From the NCBI GenBank assembly GCA_045592125.1, contig JAZNUE010000012.1, positions 37,030 through 101,029 on the forward strand: a stretch of DNA of 64,000 nucleotides, given 5' to 3'. Source of the DNA: HGM04593 sp045592125. Lineage in GTDB: Bacteria > Bacteroidota > Bacteroidia > Bacteroidales > Bacteroidaceae. The notes beneath the pieces are model-generated. The model had not been told where the DNA came from. It saw nothing but the letters and a program-made list of their open reading frames with translations, and ran no database searches. This document shows, piece after piece, positions 43,186-54,014 of this stretch (the first letter of the stretch is position 1; the number at the start of each line of letters is the position of its first letter). The translations under genes were made by a program, and so were the position numbers.

Positions 43186-44568
43186 CTATTTAGGCTGGAG
43201 CACTGGAATCATAAGCTTCATGCCCACTGCAAGGCCGTACGGTTCCTTCAGGCCGTTGCGCTTTGCAATGTAGGGCCACAGTTTCCTGCTGCCGTAGTAG
43301 TCGAACGATATCTTGGCAAGCCTTTCGTTCTCCTTTACAACGTGTACCGCCATAGTGCCGGCCATTGTGTAAAAAGTGGTGTCGGCCGCAGCAATGCTCC
43401 TGTCGCTCCTTGAGGCAAGCCCATCAACCATAATGAATGAACAGGAGGCCTCTCCTGGCACCTTCTCATCCTGTACCAGTTCATCTGCAGCAGCACAACT
43501 GCTGGCCGGCAGGCTGTCTGCCACAGTATCCTGTCCTGCTTCGGCCGGCACAATGGCAGGCTTGCCGGCATTATTCAGTGTCCCAGCAGCCTCGTTGCCA
43601 GCTACAGCAACAACGCCCTGCCCCGGAATTCTGTTCACCGCTACATCGCCTGTCCCGTTATCGGCAGCTTGCTCCCTGCCCATCATTCTTATTGCGACAA
43701 ATCCGCACACAAATCCTATTATTAGAAAGAAAGCAAAGCGCAGAATGTTCTTGTTTTTCTTGACAGGCGCAGGCGCTGCGTTGTTTCCGCCGGACTGCGC
43801 AGCAGTATCACTCTCCAGCGCAGTTTCCTCCTTTTCTTCTTCTGCTGCAGGTTCTCCAGGTTCCTCTTTTGCAAATTCTGTGGCCTCGGCATTCGCGCCG
43901 CCAGCCGCCAGCCCGCTGTTTCCAGTCTCTTCAGCAGTGAGTTCCTCTTTCTCTTCTTCAGGCGTTTCACCACTCTCTGGAACAGTACTCTTTACATTAT
44001 CTCCTGGAGGAACCGTTGGCTCGCACTCCTCTGCAACCTGCTCTTCCTCAATTCCCGAACCGGCAGCAGGCACTGCTGGCGCAGGTGTCTCCTCACTGGG
44101 CATCTCTTCCTCAATATCCGCAACACCCACGGTACGCGGCGCCTCTTCAGCTGCGGTTTCCTTTACGGCAGCGGCCTGCACAGGCGTGGCCTCCTCGGTT
44201 GCGGCCATGCTCTCCTCGTCATTGGCCGGTGCGTCGTCCTGGTAAGCGTCATCAATCTCCACAGGAGCAAACATTGCAAAGGGGCGGTTAACACTCTCCT
44301 TCAGGGTGTCGGCAGGGATAAAGGAAATCTTCCTGTGCCCTTTTATCTCAAACTTCTCACCGGTGTTCACGTTTACGCTGTAGCGGCCGGCTACCTCGGT
44401 TATCTTGAACGTGCCTAGCCCGTTAATCTTTACAATGCCGTCCTGCTCAAGTCCCTCGATTATAATATCGAATATGGCCTTTGCGAGCGCGTCGGCCTTG
44501 GCACCTGAGATATTGGCCTCTTTTGCAAGCAAGGCGCTCAAGTCGGGGTAATTCAGTTTCTCGTTCAT
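43186..44568 (-). CDS. Membrane-anchored HU-fold protein with a LysM-like end
   Basis: 460 residues in four parts: a HU/IHF-type fold at residues 1-90 (LSALLAKEANISGAKADALAKA ... GTFKI ... INPG-type segment NVNTGEKFEIKGHRKISFIPA); a long acidic Ala/Glu/Pro stretch; one membrane helix at about residues 276-298 (LRFAFFLIIGFVCGFVAIRMM); and a C-terminal LysM-like domain (KENERLAKISFDYYGS ... VGMKLMIPV). The HU part predicts DNA binding on the cytoplasmic side and LysM predicts a wall contact outside. It follows a normal HU gene by 15 nt. Confidence 0.82.
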   Translation of the reverse strand: MNEKLNYPDLSALLAKEANISGAKADALAKAIFDIIIEGLEQDGIVKINGLGTFKITEVAGRYSVNVNTGEKFEIKGHRKISFIPADTLKESVNRPFAMFAPVEIDDAYQDDAPANDEESMAATEEATPVQAAAVKETAAEEAPRTVGVADIEEEMPSEETPAPAVPAAGSGIEEEQVAEECEPTVPPGDNVKSTVPESGETPEEEKEELTAEETGNSGLAAGGANAEATEFAKEEPGEPAAEEEKEETALESDTAAQSGGNNAAPAPVKKNKNILRFAFFLIIGFVCGFVAIRMMGREQAADNGTGDVAVNRIPGQGVVAVAGNEAAGTLNNAGKPAIVPAEAGQDTVADSLPASSCAAADELVQDEKVPGEASCSFIMVDGLASRSDRSIAAADTTFYTMAGTMAVHVVKENERLAKISFDYYGSRKLWPYIAKRNGLKEPYGLAVGMKLMIPVLQPK

Positions 44569-44583
44569 CTTTTGCTCCTCCTT

Positions 44584-44856
44584 TTATTTGAACTTATCCT
44601 TCAGCTTGCTGCTCGGACGGAACACCGGCTGAATCTTTGGCGGCACAAGAAAGCGCTGCCCGGTCTTTGGGTTCACCGACAGGCGTTCCTTGCACATCTT
44701 TGTCTCAAGCACTCCGAAACCCGAAATGTTTATCTGGTCGCCATCCTTCAGGCGCTCGGTAACGACATCGGCAAACGTGTCAGCATAGGCAGACGCCTCG
44801 GCAACCGTAATGCCGCACCTCTTCGATAATTCTGCGATAAATTTCTTGTTATTCAT
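44584..44856 (-). CDS. HU-family DNA-binding protein
   Basis: 90 residues, the normal size for HU. The family signature is present (DQINISGFGVLETKMCKERLSVNPKTGQRF), including the arm with conserved Arg and Pro. It binds and bends DNA as a dimer and helps fold the nucleoid. It lies upstream of the membrane-anchored HU-like gene and 57 nt after rimO. Confidence 0.93.
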   Translation of the reverse strand: MNNKKFIAELSKRCGITVAEASAYADTFADVVTERLKDGDQINISGFGVLETKMCKERLSVNPKTGQRFLVPPKIQPVFRPSSKLKDKFK

Positions 44857-44913
44857 TTTATAAGAAGTTGTTTAGGAAGCAGTCCTTATTCTCATATATA
44901 AAAGGCCCTGTTC

Positions 44914-46212
44914 TCAGCCTTCAATTGTCCCCATGAGGTCAAACTCGGCCGAACCGGTTATTCTCACGTTGTAAAAACCGCCAATCTCCAGCCTGCCTTC
45001 GCTCACCGGCACCAGTACCTCAGTATCTACATCGGGCGAGTCGAACTCCGTGCGTCCGATGTAATATTCGCCTTCAACACGGTCGATGACTGTCCTGAAG
45101 CACTTGCCCACCTTTTCATCGTTAAGCCTGGCCGATATCCTCTGCTGCACCTCCATCAGGCGGTCGAGGCGCTCCTGTTTCTTCTTCTTTGAGACACTGT
45201 CGCGATAGTTATCGGCAGCGTATGTGCCGTCCTCCTCGCAATAGGCAAAGGCGCCAAGGCGGTCGAACTTCGCCCATTTCACGAACTCAATGAGTTCCTC
45301 GAACTCCTTCTCGCCTTCTCCAGGGAAGCCCACCATCATGGTTGTGCGCAGGCATATCCCCGGCACCTCGCTGCGCATACGCTCCACAAGTGCATATGTC
45401 TCTTCCTTTGTCACATGGCGCTGCATTTTCTTCAGCACCTTGGTGCTCACGTGCTGCAGTGCAATGTCGAGGTACTTGCACACATTGTCCCTCTCGCGCA
45501 TTACACGGAGCAAGTCATAAGGGAAATGTGTCGGGTAGGCATAGTGCAGCCTAATCCACTCCACTCCCTCAACGTCCGATATCCTTTCCACAAGCCCGGC
45601 AATGCTCTGCTTCCCGTAGAGGTCTACTCCGTAGAACGTGAGTTCCTGTGCAATGACCTGGAACTCCTTTACTCCCTGCGAGACAAGATAGCGCACCTCG
45701 TCAACAATCTCCTCAACGGGGCGCGACTTGTGCGCGCCAGTTATGATGGGAATCGCGCAATAGGCACAGCGGCGGCTGCAGCCCTCTGAAATCTTCAGGT
45801 AGGCATAATGCCCTGGAGTCGTGAGCACACGCTCCTGCGCAATGCTCTCGCGGTACTCATGCCTGAGGTCATTTATAAGCTCTGTCCAGTTGAACTTGCC
45901 GTAGAACTTGTCCACCTGGGAGATTTCCTCCCTCAGTTCTGCAAGGTAGCGCTCCGATAGGCAGCCCATTACATAGAGGCGCTCCAGGCCGCCTTCGTCC
46001 TTGCGCTGGCAGAATTCAAGAATCATATTGATTGACTCCTGCTTTGCGTCGCCAATGAAACCGCAGGTGTTTATCACCGCAATCTCTCCGCAAGGTTCCT
46101 CGCTATCATGCACCACCTCATATCCGCACTCCTCAAGCTGGCGCATAAGGTGCTCCGAATCGACTAGGTTCTTGGAGCAGCCCATCGTAATAATGTCAAC
46201 ACGCTTCTTCAT
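44914..46212 (-). CDS. rimO: Ribosomal protein S12 methylthiotransferase RimO
   Basis: 432 residues. The first iron-sulfur cluster cysteine lies in MGCSKNLVDSE, and the radical-SAM motif is CSRRCAYCAIP. A C-terminal TRAM domain (RTVIDRVEGEYYIGRTEFDSPDVD) follows. RimO puts a methylthio group on an aspartate of S12. It begins 3 nt after ftsY ends, so both are in one transcript. Confidence 0.95.
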   Translation of the reverse strand: MKKRVDIITMGCSKNLVDSEHLMRQLEECGYEVVHDSEEPCGEIAVINTCGFIGDAKQESINMILEFCQRKDEGGLERLYVMGCLSERYLAELREEISQVDKFYGKFNWTELINDLRHEYRESIAQERVLTTPGHYAYLKISEGCSRRCAYCAIPIITGAHKSRPVEEIVDEVRYLVSQGVKEFQVIAQELTFYGVDLYGKQSIAGLVERISDVEGVEWIRLHYAYPTHFPYDLLRVMRERDNVCKYLDIALQHVSTKVLKKMQRHVTKEETYALVERMRSEVPGICLRTTMMVGFPGEGEKEFEELIEFVKWAKFDRLGAFAYCEEDGTYAADNYRDSVSKKKKQERLDRLMEVQQRISARLNDEKVGKCFRTVIDRVEGEYYIGRTEFDSPDVDTEVLVPVSEGRLEIGGFYNVRITGSAEFDLMGTIEG

Positions 46213-46215
46213 CGC

Positions 46216-47172
46216 TTATCCGAAAAGTGAATCTACAAACTCTTCGCGGTTAAATACCTGCAGGTGGTCAATGCCCTCGCCAAGCCCTATGTACTTGACC
46301 GGAATCCTGAACTGGTCGCTTATGCCTATTACAACACCGCCCTTGGCAGTGCCGTCTAGCTTTGTTATGGCAAGCGATGTCACTTCAGTCGCCTTGGTGA
46401 ACTGCTTTGCCTGCTCAAATGCATTCTGCCCAGTAGAGCCGTCAAGCACCAGCATAACGTCATCAGGTGCTCCCGGGACAACCTTCTGCATTACATTCTT
46501 TATCTTCGTAAGCTCGTTCATGAGCCCCACCTTGTTGTGAAGGCGGCCCGCTGTGTCAATGATTACCACGTCGGCACCGTTCGCCACGGCCGAGGCCAGA
46601 GTGTCGTATGCCACCGAGGCCGGGTCGGAGCCCATGCCCTGCTTCACCACCGGCACATCGGCACGGCGCCCCCACTCCACAAGCTGCTCTACGGCAGCAG
46701 CGCGGAATGTGTCGGCAGCGCCCAGATATACCTTCTTGCCGGCCTTCTTGTACTGGTGGGCCAGCTTGCCAATAGTAGTTGTCTTGCCCACGCCGTTCAC
46801 GCCAACAACCATAATAACGTAAGGCTGTCCGGGCGTTGCGGGTATGTTGAATGTATCGTCCAGGTCATTGCTGTTGTTCTCCATGAGCAGCTGCGCAATC
46901 TCGTCCTTGAGCAGCCTGTTGAGCTCGTTTGTGTTCATGAACTTGTCGCGTGCGGCACGTTTCTGCACACGGTCAATAATCTTGAGAGTCGTGTCGACGC
47001 CCACATCCGATGTTATGAGCACCTCCTCAAGGTTGTCGAGCACCTCGTCATCTATCTCGCTCTTGCCTGCAATTGCGCGGGCAATCTTCCCGAACACACT
47101 CTCCTTGGTCTTGGACAATCCCTTGTCAAGAACCTCTTTCTTCTCTTTGCTGAAAAAGCTGAATATTCCCAT
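46216..47172 (-). CDS. ftsY: Signal recognition particle receptor FtsY
   Basis: 318 residues from the MGIFSFFSKEK start; an earlier in-frame ATG at 47199 is less likely because the family begins with the amphipathic MGIFSFF segment. The NG domains are clear: G1 is GVNGVGKTTTIGKLA, the G3 region DTAGRLHN, and the TKLDGTAKGG motif is present. It targets ribosomes with membrane proteins to the translocon. It is joined to rimO. Confidence 0.95.
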   Translation of the reverse strand: MGIFSFFSKEKKEVLDKGLSKTKESVFGKIARAIAGKSEIDDEVLDNLEEVLITSDVGVDTTLKIIDRVQKRAARDKFMNTNELNRLLKDEIAQLLMENNSNDLDDTFNIPATPGQPYVIMVVGVNGVGKTTTIGKLAHQYKKAGKKVYLGAADTFRAAAVEQLVEWGRRADVPVVKQGMGSDPASVAYDTLASAVANGADVVIIDTAGRLHNKVGLMNELTKIKNVMQKVVPGAPDDVMLVLDGSTGQNAFEQAKQFTKATEVTSLAITKLDGTAKGGVVIGISDQFRIPVKYIGLGEGIDHLQVFNREEFVDSLFG

Positions 47173-47241
47173 ATTCTCTATTCTTCTAAAAAAACACATA
47201 TCGCCTGTGCATTGCCACAGAAGGCTGCACAGGCCATTTCA

Positions 47242-49023
<1,782 letters not shown>

Positions 49024-49085
49024 ATATTGTAACTTTTTCCTTTCGTTCTACAGCGCCCTTTACGGGCAAATACGGTTTTCGGGCG

Positions 49086-49093
49086 CAAAGTTA
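49086..49093 (-). promoter_or_regulatory. -7 box upstream of lepA
   Basis: TAACTTTG on the minus strand matches TAnnTTTG and lies 62 nt before the lepA ATG. No TTTG -33 box is seen at the right distance. Confidence 0.5.
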
Positions 49094-49168
49094 CAAATAA
49101 AAATCAAGAATATAATTATAAATATAATAATAACATGCAAAAACGCAAAAAGCATGCACATCGTCAAG

Positions 49169-49548
49169 GGATTGGAGATTCTTCGCTCCGCTCAAGAATG
49201 ACAAAACAACGTTTTGTTATCGGCAAGTTTTGCAGCCATTAGTCGCGTGAAGCATAGACGAAGTTTATGCCACGCGGGTGGCTAAAAGCAAAACGAGCCA
49301 ATGACTTAGCAAATATAGAATGACAAAACAACGTTTTGTTATCGACGAGTTTTGCAGCAACAGGTCAAACTTTGCATAGCCGCAGGTTATGCCGTTTGGG
49401 TTGCTAAAAGCAAAACGAGTCAATGACCTTTTTTGTTATCGACAAGTTTTGCAGCAACAGGTCAAACTTTGCATAGCCGCAGGTTATGCCGTTTGGGTTG
49501 CGAAAAGCAAAACGAGTCAATGACAGTGCAAATATAGAATGACAGGTG
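49169..49548. repeat. Three tandem copies of a palindrome-bearing intergenic repeat
   Basis: Units of about 90-115 bp begin near 49201, 49321 and 49433. Each reads from a TTTTGTTATCG core to GAGTTTTGCAGC or close to it, and then to AAAAGCAAAACGAG. Ends of each unit are inverted (GTTTTGC and GCAAAAC, GCAAC and GTTGC), so each can fold into one long hairpin. A fourth, shorter copy lies at about 50988-51073 on the other side of pgi. The 535-bp gap holds no gene. Confidence 0.8.
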
Positions 49549-49558
49549 CCTTTCTGTT

Positions 49559-50902
49559 TCAGAGTCTTGCGCGGATTGCCTTGCTCTCTTCCTCGTAGCC
49601 TGGCTTGTCAAGGAGTGCGAACATGTTCTTCTTGTATGCTTCAACTCCTGGCTGGTTGAACGGGTTCACGCCAAGGATGTAGCCGCTGATACCGCAGCCT
49701 ATCTCAAAGAAGTAGAGCAACTGGCCAATGTAGTAGGCGTTGAGCTCAGGTATTGAGATACGTAGGTTGGGAACACCGCCGTCAACGTGTGCAAGCTGTG
49801 TGCCAAGCTCTGCCATCTTGTTAACCTCATCAACATGCTTGCCTGCAAGGAAGTTGAGGCCATCAAGGTTCTCCTCGTCGCTTGGAACTGTGAGCGAGCT
49901 GTTTGGTTTCTCAATAGACAGAACTGTCTCAAAGATGGTGCGCTCGCCCTCCTGAATCCACTGGCCCATTGAGTGAAGGTCGGTTGTGAAGTCTACCGAC
50001 GCGGGGAAGATACCCTTGTTCTCCTTACCCTCGCTCTCGCCGTAGAGCTGCTTCCACCACTCCGATGTAAAGTGCAGCTTCGGCTGGTAGTTAACGAGGA
50101 TTTCAATCTTCTTGCCTTCGGCATAAAGCGCGTTGCGTGTAGCAGCATACATTGCTGCAATGTTCTCCTCGAAAGGAACCTCGGGAGCGCAGTTCTTCTC
50201 CATGTCGCGCGCACCCTGTACAAGTGCCTCGATGTCAAAGCCTGCGACTGCGATAGGCAGCAGGCCTACAGGAGTGAGTACAGAGAAACGTCCGCCAACG
50301 TTATCGGGGATAATGAAACTCTTGTAGCCTTCCTTGTCGGCAGTGATACGTGCTGCACCCTTTACGGCGTCGGTGATGGCAACGATTACCTTGCTTGCTG
50401 TCTCCTTGCCGCGCTGCTCCTCGCACTGCTTCTTGAGGAGACGGAATGCTAGTGCTGTCTCGGTTGTTGTGCCCGACTTTGAGATGTTGATTACACCGAA
50501 CTTCTTGCCCTTCAGGTACTCGGTGAGCTCAAAAAGATAGTCCTCGCTTATGTTGTGGCCTGCGAAGATTACGCGTGGGTTGTTGCTGTCGTCCAGGAGT
50601 GCAGCAAAGTTGTTGCTGAGTGCCTCGATGACTGCACGCGCGCCAAGGTAGCTGCCGCCGATTCCGGCAACGACTACCACCTCGCAGTTCTCGCGCAGGG
50701 TCTGCGCTGTTGCCTTGAGGTCGTCAAGGTGCTCCTGTGTAATTGATGAAGGAAGATGCAGCCAGCCCAGGAAATCGTTGCCTGGGAGAGTGCCTTCCTC
50801 AAGGGCCTGCTGTGCTCTCTTAACCTGTGGCTCAAGGGCCAGAATCTGCTCGCGTGTGACAAAGCCTGTTACCTTGTCAATGTTCAGTGAAATGTTCTTC
50901 AT
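49559..50902 (-). CDS. pgi: Glucose-6-phosphate isomerase
   Basis: 447 residues, the short bacterial form. Family marks are the sugar-phosphate isomerase segments VVVAGIGGSYLGARAVIEAL and FGVINISKSGTTTETALAFR, and the C-terminal GYILGVNPFNQPGVEAYK with the catalytic lysine. It converts glucose-6-phosphate to fructose-6-phosphate. It is flanked on both sides by the repeats described here and stands alone. Confidence 0.95.
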   Translation of the reverse strand: MKNISLNIDKVTGFVTREQILALEPQVKRAQQALEEGTLPGNDFLGWLHLPSSITQEHLDDLKATAQTLRENCEVVVVAGIGGSYLGARAVIEALSNNFAALLDDSNNPRVIFAGHNISEDYLFELTEYLKGKKFGVINISKSGTTTETALAFRLLKKQCEEQRGKETASKVIVAITDAVKGAARITADKEGYKSFIIPDNVGGRFSVLTPVGLLPIAVAGFDIEALVQGARDMEKNCAPEVPFEENIAAMYAATRNALYAEGKKIEILVNYQPKLHFTSEWWKQLYGESEGKENKGIFPASVDFTTDLHSMGQWIQEGERTIFETVLSIEKPNSSLTVPSDEENLDGLNFLAGKHVDEVNKMAELGTQLAHVDGGVPNLRISIPELNAYYIGQLLYFFEIGCGISGYILGVNPFNQPGVEAYKKNMFALLDKPGYEEESKAIRARL

Positions 50903-50987
50903 TGTTATTATAGTTTTTAATAAGTTCTTCTTTTTTTAGATTCTTCGCTTCGCTCAGACGTGTTGTTGAGGGCTTTGCCCGAAAAAT

Positions 50988-51073
50988 GACAAAACAACGT
51001 TTTGTTATCGACGAGTTTTGCAGCAACAGGTCAAACGCCGTTTGGGTTGCGAAAAGCAAAACGAGTCAATGAC
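50988..51073. repeat. Fourth, shortened copy of the pgi-flanking repeat
   Basis: It has the same ends as the copies at 49201-49523 (ACAAAACAACGTTTTGTTATCG at the left in shortened quotation, and AAAAGCAAAACGAG at the right) but lacks the central part with CTTTGCATAGCCGCAGG. Confidence 0.75.
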
Positions 51074-51171
51074 AGTGCAAATATAGAATGACAAGACTAA
51101 TTTGTTATTATATATTTTTGCTGGTCTTGCAAAACGAGTCAATGGCATTGTCCGGAATAGAACCCCGCTGC

Positions 51172-52170
51172 TTACTTGAATGAATCGGTAAGCAGCTTGA
51201 TTTCAATTACCGGTGATATCCCTTCGTACAGTATATTGTAGACAGCGTCAATGATTGGGGTGTTTATGCGGTAGTGCTCGTTTATCTCCTTTATGCACTT
51301 TGCTGCATAGTATCCCTCGGCAATCATCTCCATCTCAATCTGTGCATTCTTTACAGAATATCCTTTGCCAATCATGCTTCCGAACACTCGGTTGCGGCTG
51401 AACTTTGAGTAGCCCGTGACAAGCAGGTCGCCCATGTAGACCGAGTCATTGATTGTGCGCTCGATTGGGTGCACCACGTTGAGGAAACGGTTCATCTCAA
51501 TTGCTGCATTTGACATGAGCACTGCCTGGAAGTTGTCGCCGTACTTCAGGCCGCTGCATATGCCGGCCGCGATGGCGTATATGTTCTTGAGTACAGAACC
51601 GTACTCAATGCCCACAACGTCGTCGCTCACCGATGTCTTTATGTAGCTGCTGCCCAGCTTCTTGGCGAACTGCTTCGCATGGTCAATGCTTGAGCAGCCT
51701 ACGGTGAGGTAGGAAAGGCGCTCAAGGGCAACCTCCTCGGCATGGCAAGGCCCAGCAATGGCGGCAATATTCTCATAAGGCACCTTATATACCTTGTTGA
51801 AGTATTCCGAGATAATAAGGTTCTCGTCGGGGACGATACCTTTAATGGCGTTCACTATGAACTTGTCCTCAAGGTCGGCCTTCAGTTTCTTAAGGTGGTT
51901 CTTGAGGTAGGGCGAGGGGGTAACGAATACCAGTATGTCGCTCTCCTTTACAACTTTGTTGATGTCCGACGAGAAGTTAATCCTGTCTGTGTCGAACTTT
52001 ACTGCCGAGAGGTATGCGGGGTTGTGTCCCAGGCGCTTGAAGTCCTCAATGCGGTCGTCGCGCCTGATGTACCAGTTGATTGTCTCCACATTGTTGAGGA
52101 TAATCTTGGCAATGGCCGTTGCCCAGCTGCCTCCACCCATAATGGCAACCTGTTTGTTCGATAGTTCCAT
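51172..52170 (-). CDS. gpsA: Glycerol-3-phosphate dehydrogenase [NAD(P)+]
   Basis: 332 residues from MELSNKQVAIMGGGSWATAIA, where the glycine-rich NAD motif GGGSWATA is near residue 12. An earlier in-frame ATG at 52224 adds 18 residues unlike the family and is not used. The lysine region VNAIKGI and the C-terminal GDLLVTGYSKFSRNR segment fit GpsA. It makes glycerol-3-phosphate for phospholipids. It lies 75 nt after lysS. Confidence 0.93.
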   Translation of the reverse strand: MELSNKQVAIMGGGSWATAIAKIILNNVETINWYIRRDDRIEDFKRLGHNPAYLSAVKFDTDRINFSSDINKVVKESDILVFVTPSPYLKNHLKKLKADLEDKFIVNAIKGIVPDENLIISEYFNKVYKVPYENIAAIAGPCHAEEVALERLSYLTVGCSSIDHAKQFAKKLGSSYIKTSVSDDVVGIEYGSVLKNIYAIAAGICSGLKYGDNFQAVLMSNAAIEMNRFLNVVHPIERTINDSVYMGDLLVTGYSKFSRNRVFGSMIGKGYSVKNAQIEMEMIAEGYYAAKCIKEINEHYRINTPIIDAVYNILYEGISPVIEIKLLTDSFK

Positions 52171-52245
52171 AATATAGTGTTTTGTATGCTGCCGGCGGGG
52201 TAGCGGGTACTCCGCCAGCAGCATTATTATTGTTTCAACCAGTGC

Positions 52246-53973
52246 TTATCCAAGCTTCTCAATCCATGCGGCAACATCGTTTACCGAAGGATTGGTGTAT
52301 CCGAGCCTGAACTTCTTGTTTATGCCGCCAATCTCCATCTGCACCTTCTGGGCGTTGGCACCCTTGAGGTCATTTACCAGGTTGTAGCCTGCCTTGTGGA
52401 GCACTGGAACCCACTCTTCGGGCACGCCAACGGCAGCGAATGCTGCGGCGTTGTCCTTGGGAACCTTCTTTTCGGGGCGCATCTGCGGGAAGAAGAGTAC
52501 CTCCTGGATTGTTGTCTGTCCTGTCATGAGCATTGCAAGGCGGTCCATGCCGATACCCATGCCCGATGTGGGAGGCATGCCGTACTCAAGTGCGCGCACG
52601 AAGTCCTTGTCAATGAACATTGCCTCGTCGTCGCCCTTCTCGCTCAGGCGCAGCTGCTCCTGGAAGCGCTCTGCCTGGTCAATTGGGTCGTTGAGCTCGC
52701 TGTATGCGTTGCAGAGCTCCTTGCCGTTGACCATGAGCTCAAAGCGCTCTGTGAGGTCGGGGTTGTCGCGATGGCGCTTGCAGAGCGGTGACATCTCGAT
52801 AGGATAGTCGGTGATGAAAGTAGGCTGTATGTAGTTGCCCTCGCAGAACTCGCCGAAGATTTCGTCAATGAGCTTGCCCTTGCCCATTGTCTCGTCAACC
52901 TCCATCTTCAGTTCCTTGCAGATTGCGAATATTTCCTCCTCGCTCTTGCCGTTGAGGTCATATCCTGTGAACTCCTTTATTGAGTCGAGCATGGTAACGC
53001 GGCGGAACGGTGCCTTGAAACTGATTGTGTGCTCGCCAACCTGCACCTCTGTCGTGCCGTTAACATCGAGCGCAATCTTCTCGAGCATCTGCTCGGTGAA
53101 GCACATCATCCAGTTGTAGTCCTTGTACGATACATATATTTCCATGCAAGTGAACTCGGGGTTGTGTGTGCGGTCCATACCCTCGTTGCGGAAGTTCTTC
53201 GAGAACTCGTACACGCCCTCGAAACCGCCTACGATGAGGCGCTTCAGGTATAGCTCATTGGCAATGCGCAGGTAGAGAGGAATGTCGAGCGCGTTGTGGT
53301 GCGTGATGAAGGGGCGTGCAGCGGCACCGCCGGGGATTGACTGCAATACAGGGGTCTCAACCTCCATGTAGCCCTTTGAGTTGAAGAACTCGCGCATTGA
53401 ACTGTAAATCTTGTTGCGCTTGATGAAGATTTCCTTTACATCGTCGTTCACAACCAGGTCAACATAGCGCTGGCGGTAGCGCAGCTCGGGGTCCTCGAAA
53501 CGGTCATAGGCAACACCGTCCTTGTACTTTACGATAGGCAGCGGGCGAATGCTCTTCGAGAGGATTGTGAGCTCCTTTGCATGGACTGTAATCTCGCCTG
53601 TCTGTGTGCGGAACACAAAACCCTTTATTCCTACAAAGTCGCCAATGTCGAGCAGGCGCTTGAAGAGCGTGTTGTATGCGTCCTTGTTCTCTCCCGGGCA
53701 TATGTCGTCGCGTGTAATGTATACCTGTATGCGGCCCTTTGAGTCCTGGAGCCCGATGAACGAGGCCTTGCCCATTACGCGGCGGCTCATCATTCGGCCT
53801 GCTATGCACACTTCACGCGGCTCGTCCTCGTCCTTGAATTCGGCGAGTATGTCTGTTGAGAATGCGTTTGTGGGGTACTCTGCAGCGGGGTATGGCTCAA
53901 TGCCCATGTTGCGCAGCTCGGCAAGTGCCTCGCGGCGTACTATCTCCTGTTCGCTAAGTTCTAGAATATTCAT
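52246..53973 (-). CDS. lysS: Lysyl-tRNA synthetase, class II
   Basis: 575 residues, slightly longer than the common 500 because of a C-terminal extension of about 70 residues (VPEEWVPVLHKAGYNLVNDLKGA) found in Bacteroidetes. The anticodon-binding OB fold is at about 55-160, and the class II motifs are visible: motif 2 FRNEGMDRTHNPEFT and motif 3 GMGIGMDRLAMLMTG. Confidence 0.96.
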   Translation of the reverse strand: MNILELSEQEIVRREALAELRNMGIEPYPAAEYPTNAFSTDILAEFKDEDEPREVCIAGRMMSRRVMGKASFIGLQDSKGRIQVYITRDDICPGENKDAYNTLFKRLLDIGDFVGIKGFVFRTQTGEITVHAKELTILSKSIRPLPIVKYKDGVAYDRFEDPELRYRQRYVDLVVNDDVKEIFIKRNKIYSSMREFFNSKGYMEVETPVLQSIPGGAAARPFITHHNALDIPLYLRIANELYLKRLIVGGFEGVYEFSKNFRNEGMDRTHNPEFTCMEIYVSYKDYNWMMCFTEQMLEKIALDVNGTTEVQVGEHTISFKAPFRRVTMLDSIKEFTGYDLNGKSEEEIFAICKELKMEVDETMGKGKLIDEIFGEFCEGNYIQPTFITDYPIEMSPLCKRHRDNPDLTERFELMVNGKELCNAYSELNDPIDQAERFQEQLRLSEKGDDEAMFIDKDFVRALEYGMPPTSGMGIGMDRLAMLMTGQTTIQEVLFFPQMRPEKKVPKDNAAAFAAVGVPEEWVPVLHKAGYNLVNDLKGANAQKVQMEIGGINKKFRLGYTNPSVNDVAAWIEKLG

Positions 53974-54014
53974 CTTCTGTTATGTTTTTAAATTATCCTT
54001 TATTCCTTATATAA

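Noticed and set aside
43376..44245. A 289-residue Ser/Ala/Pro-rich plus-strand open frame
   Set aside because: It is the complement of the acidic low-complexity part of the HU-LysM gene and owes its openness to that skewed composition.
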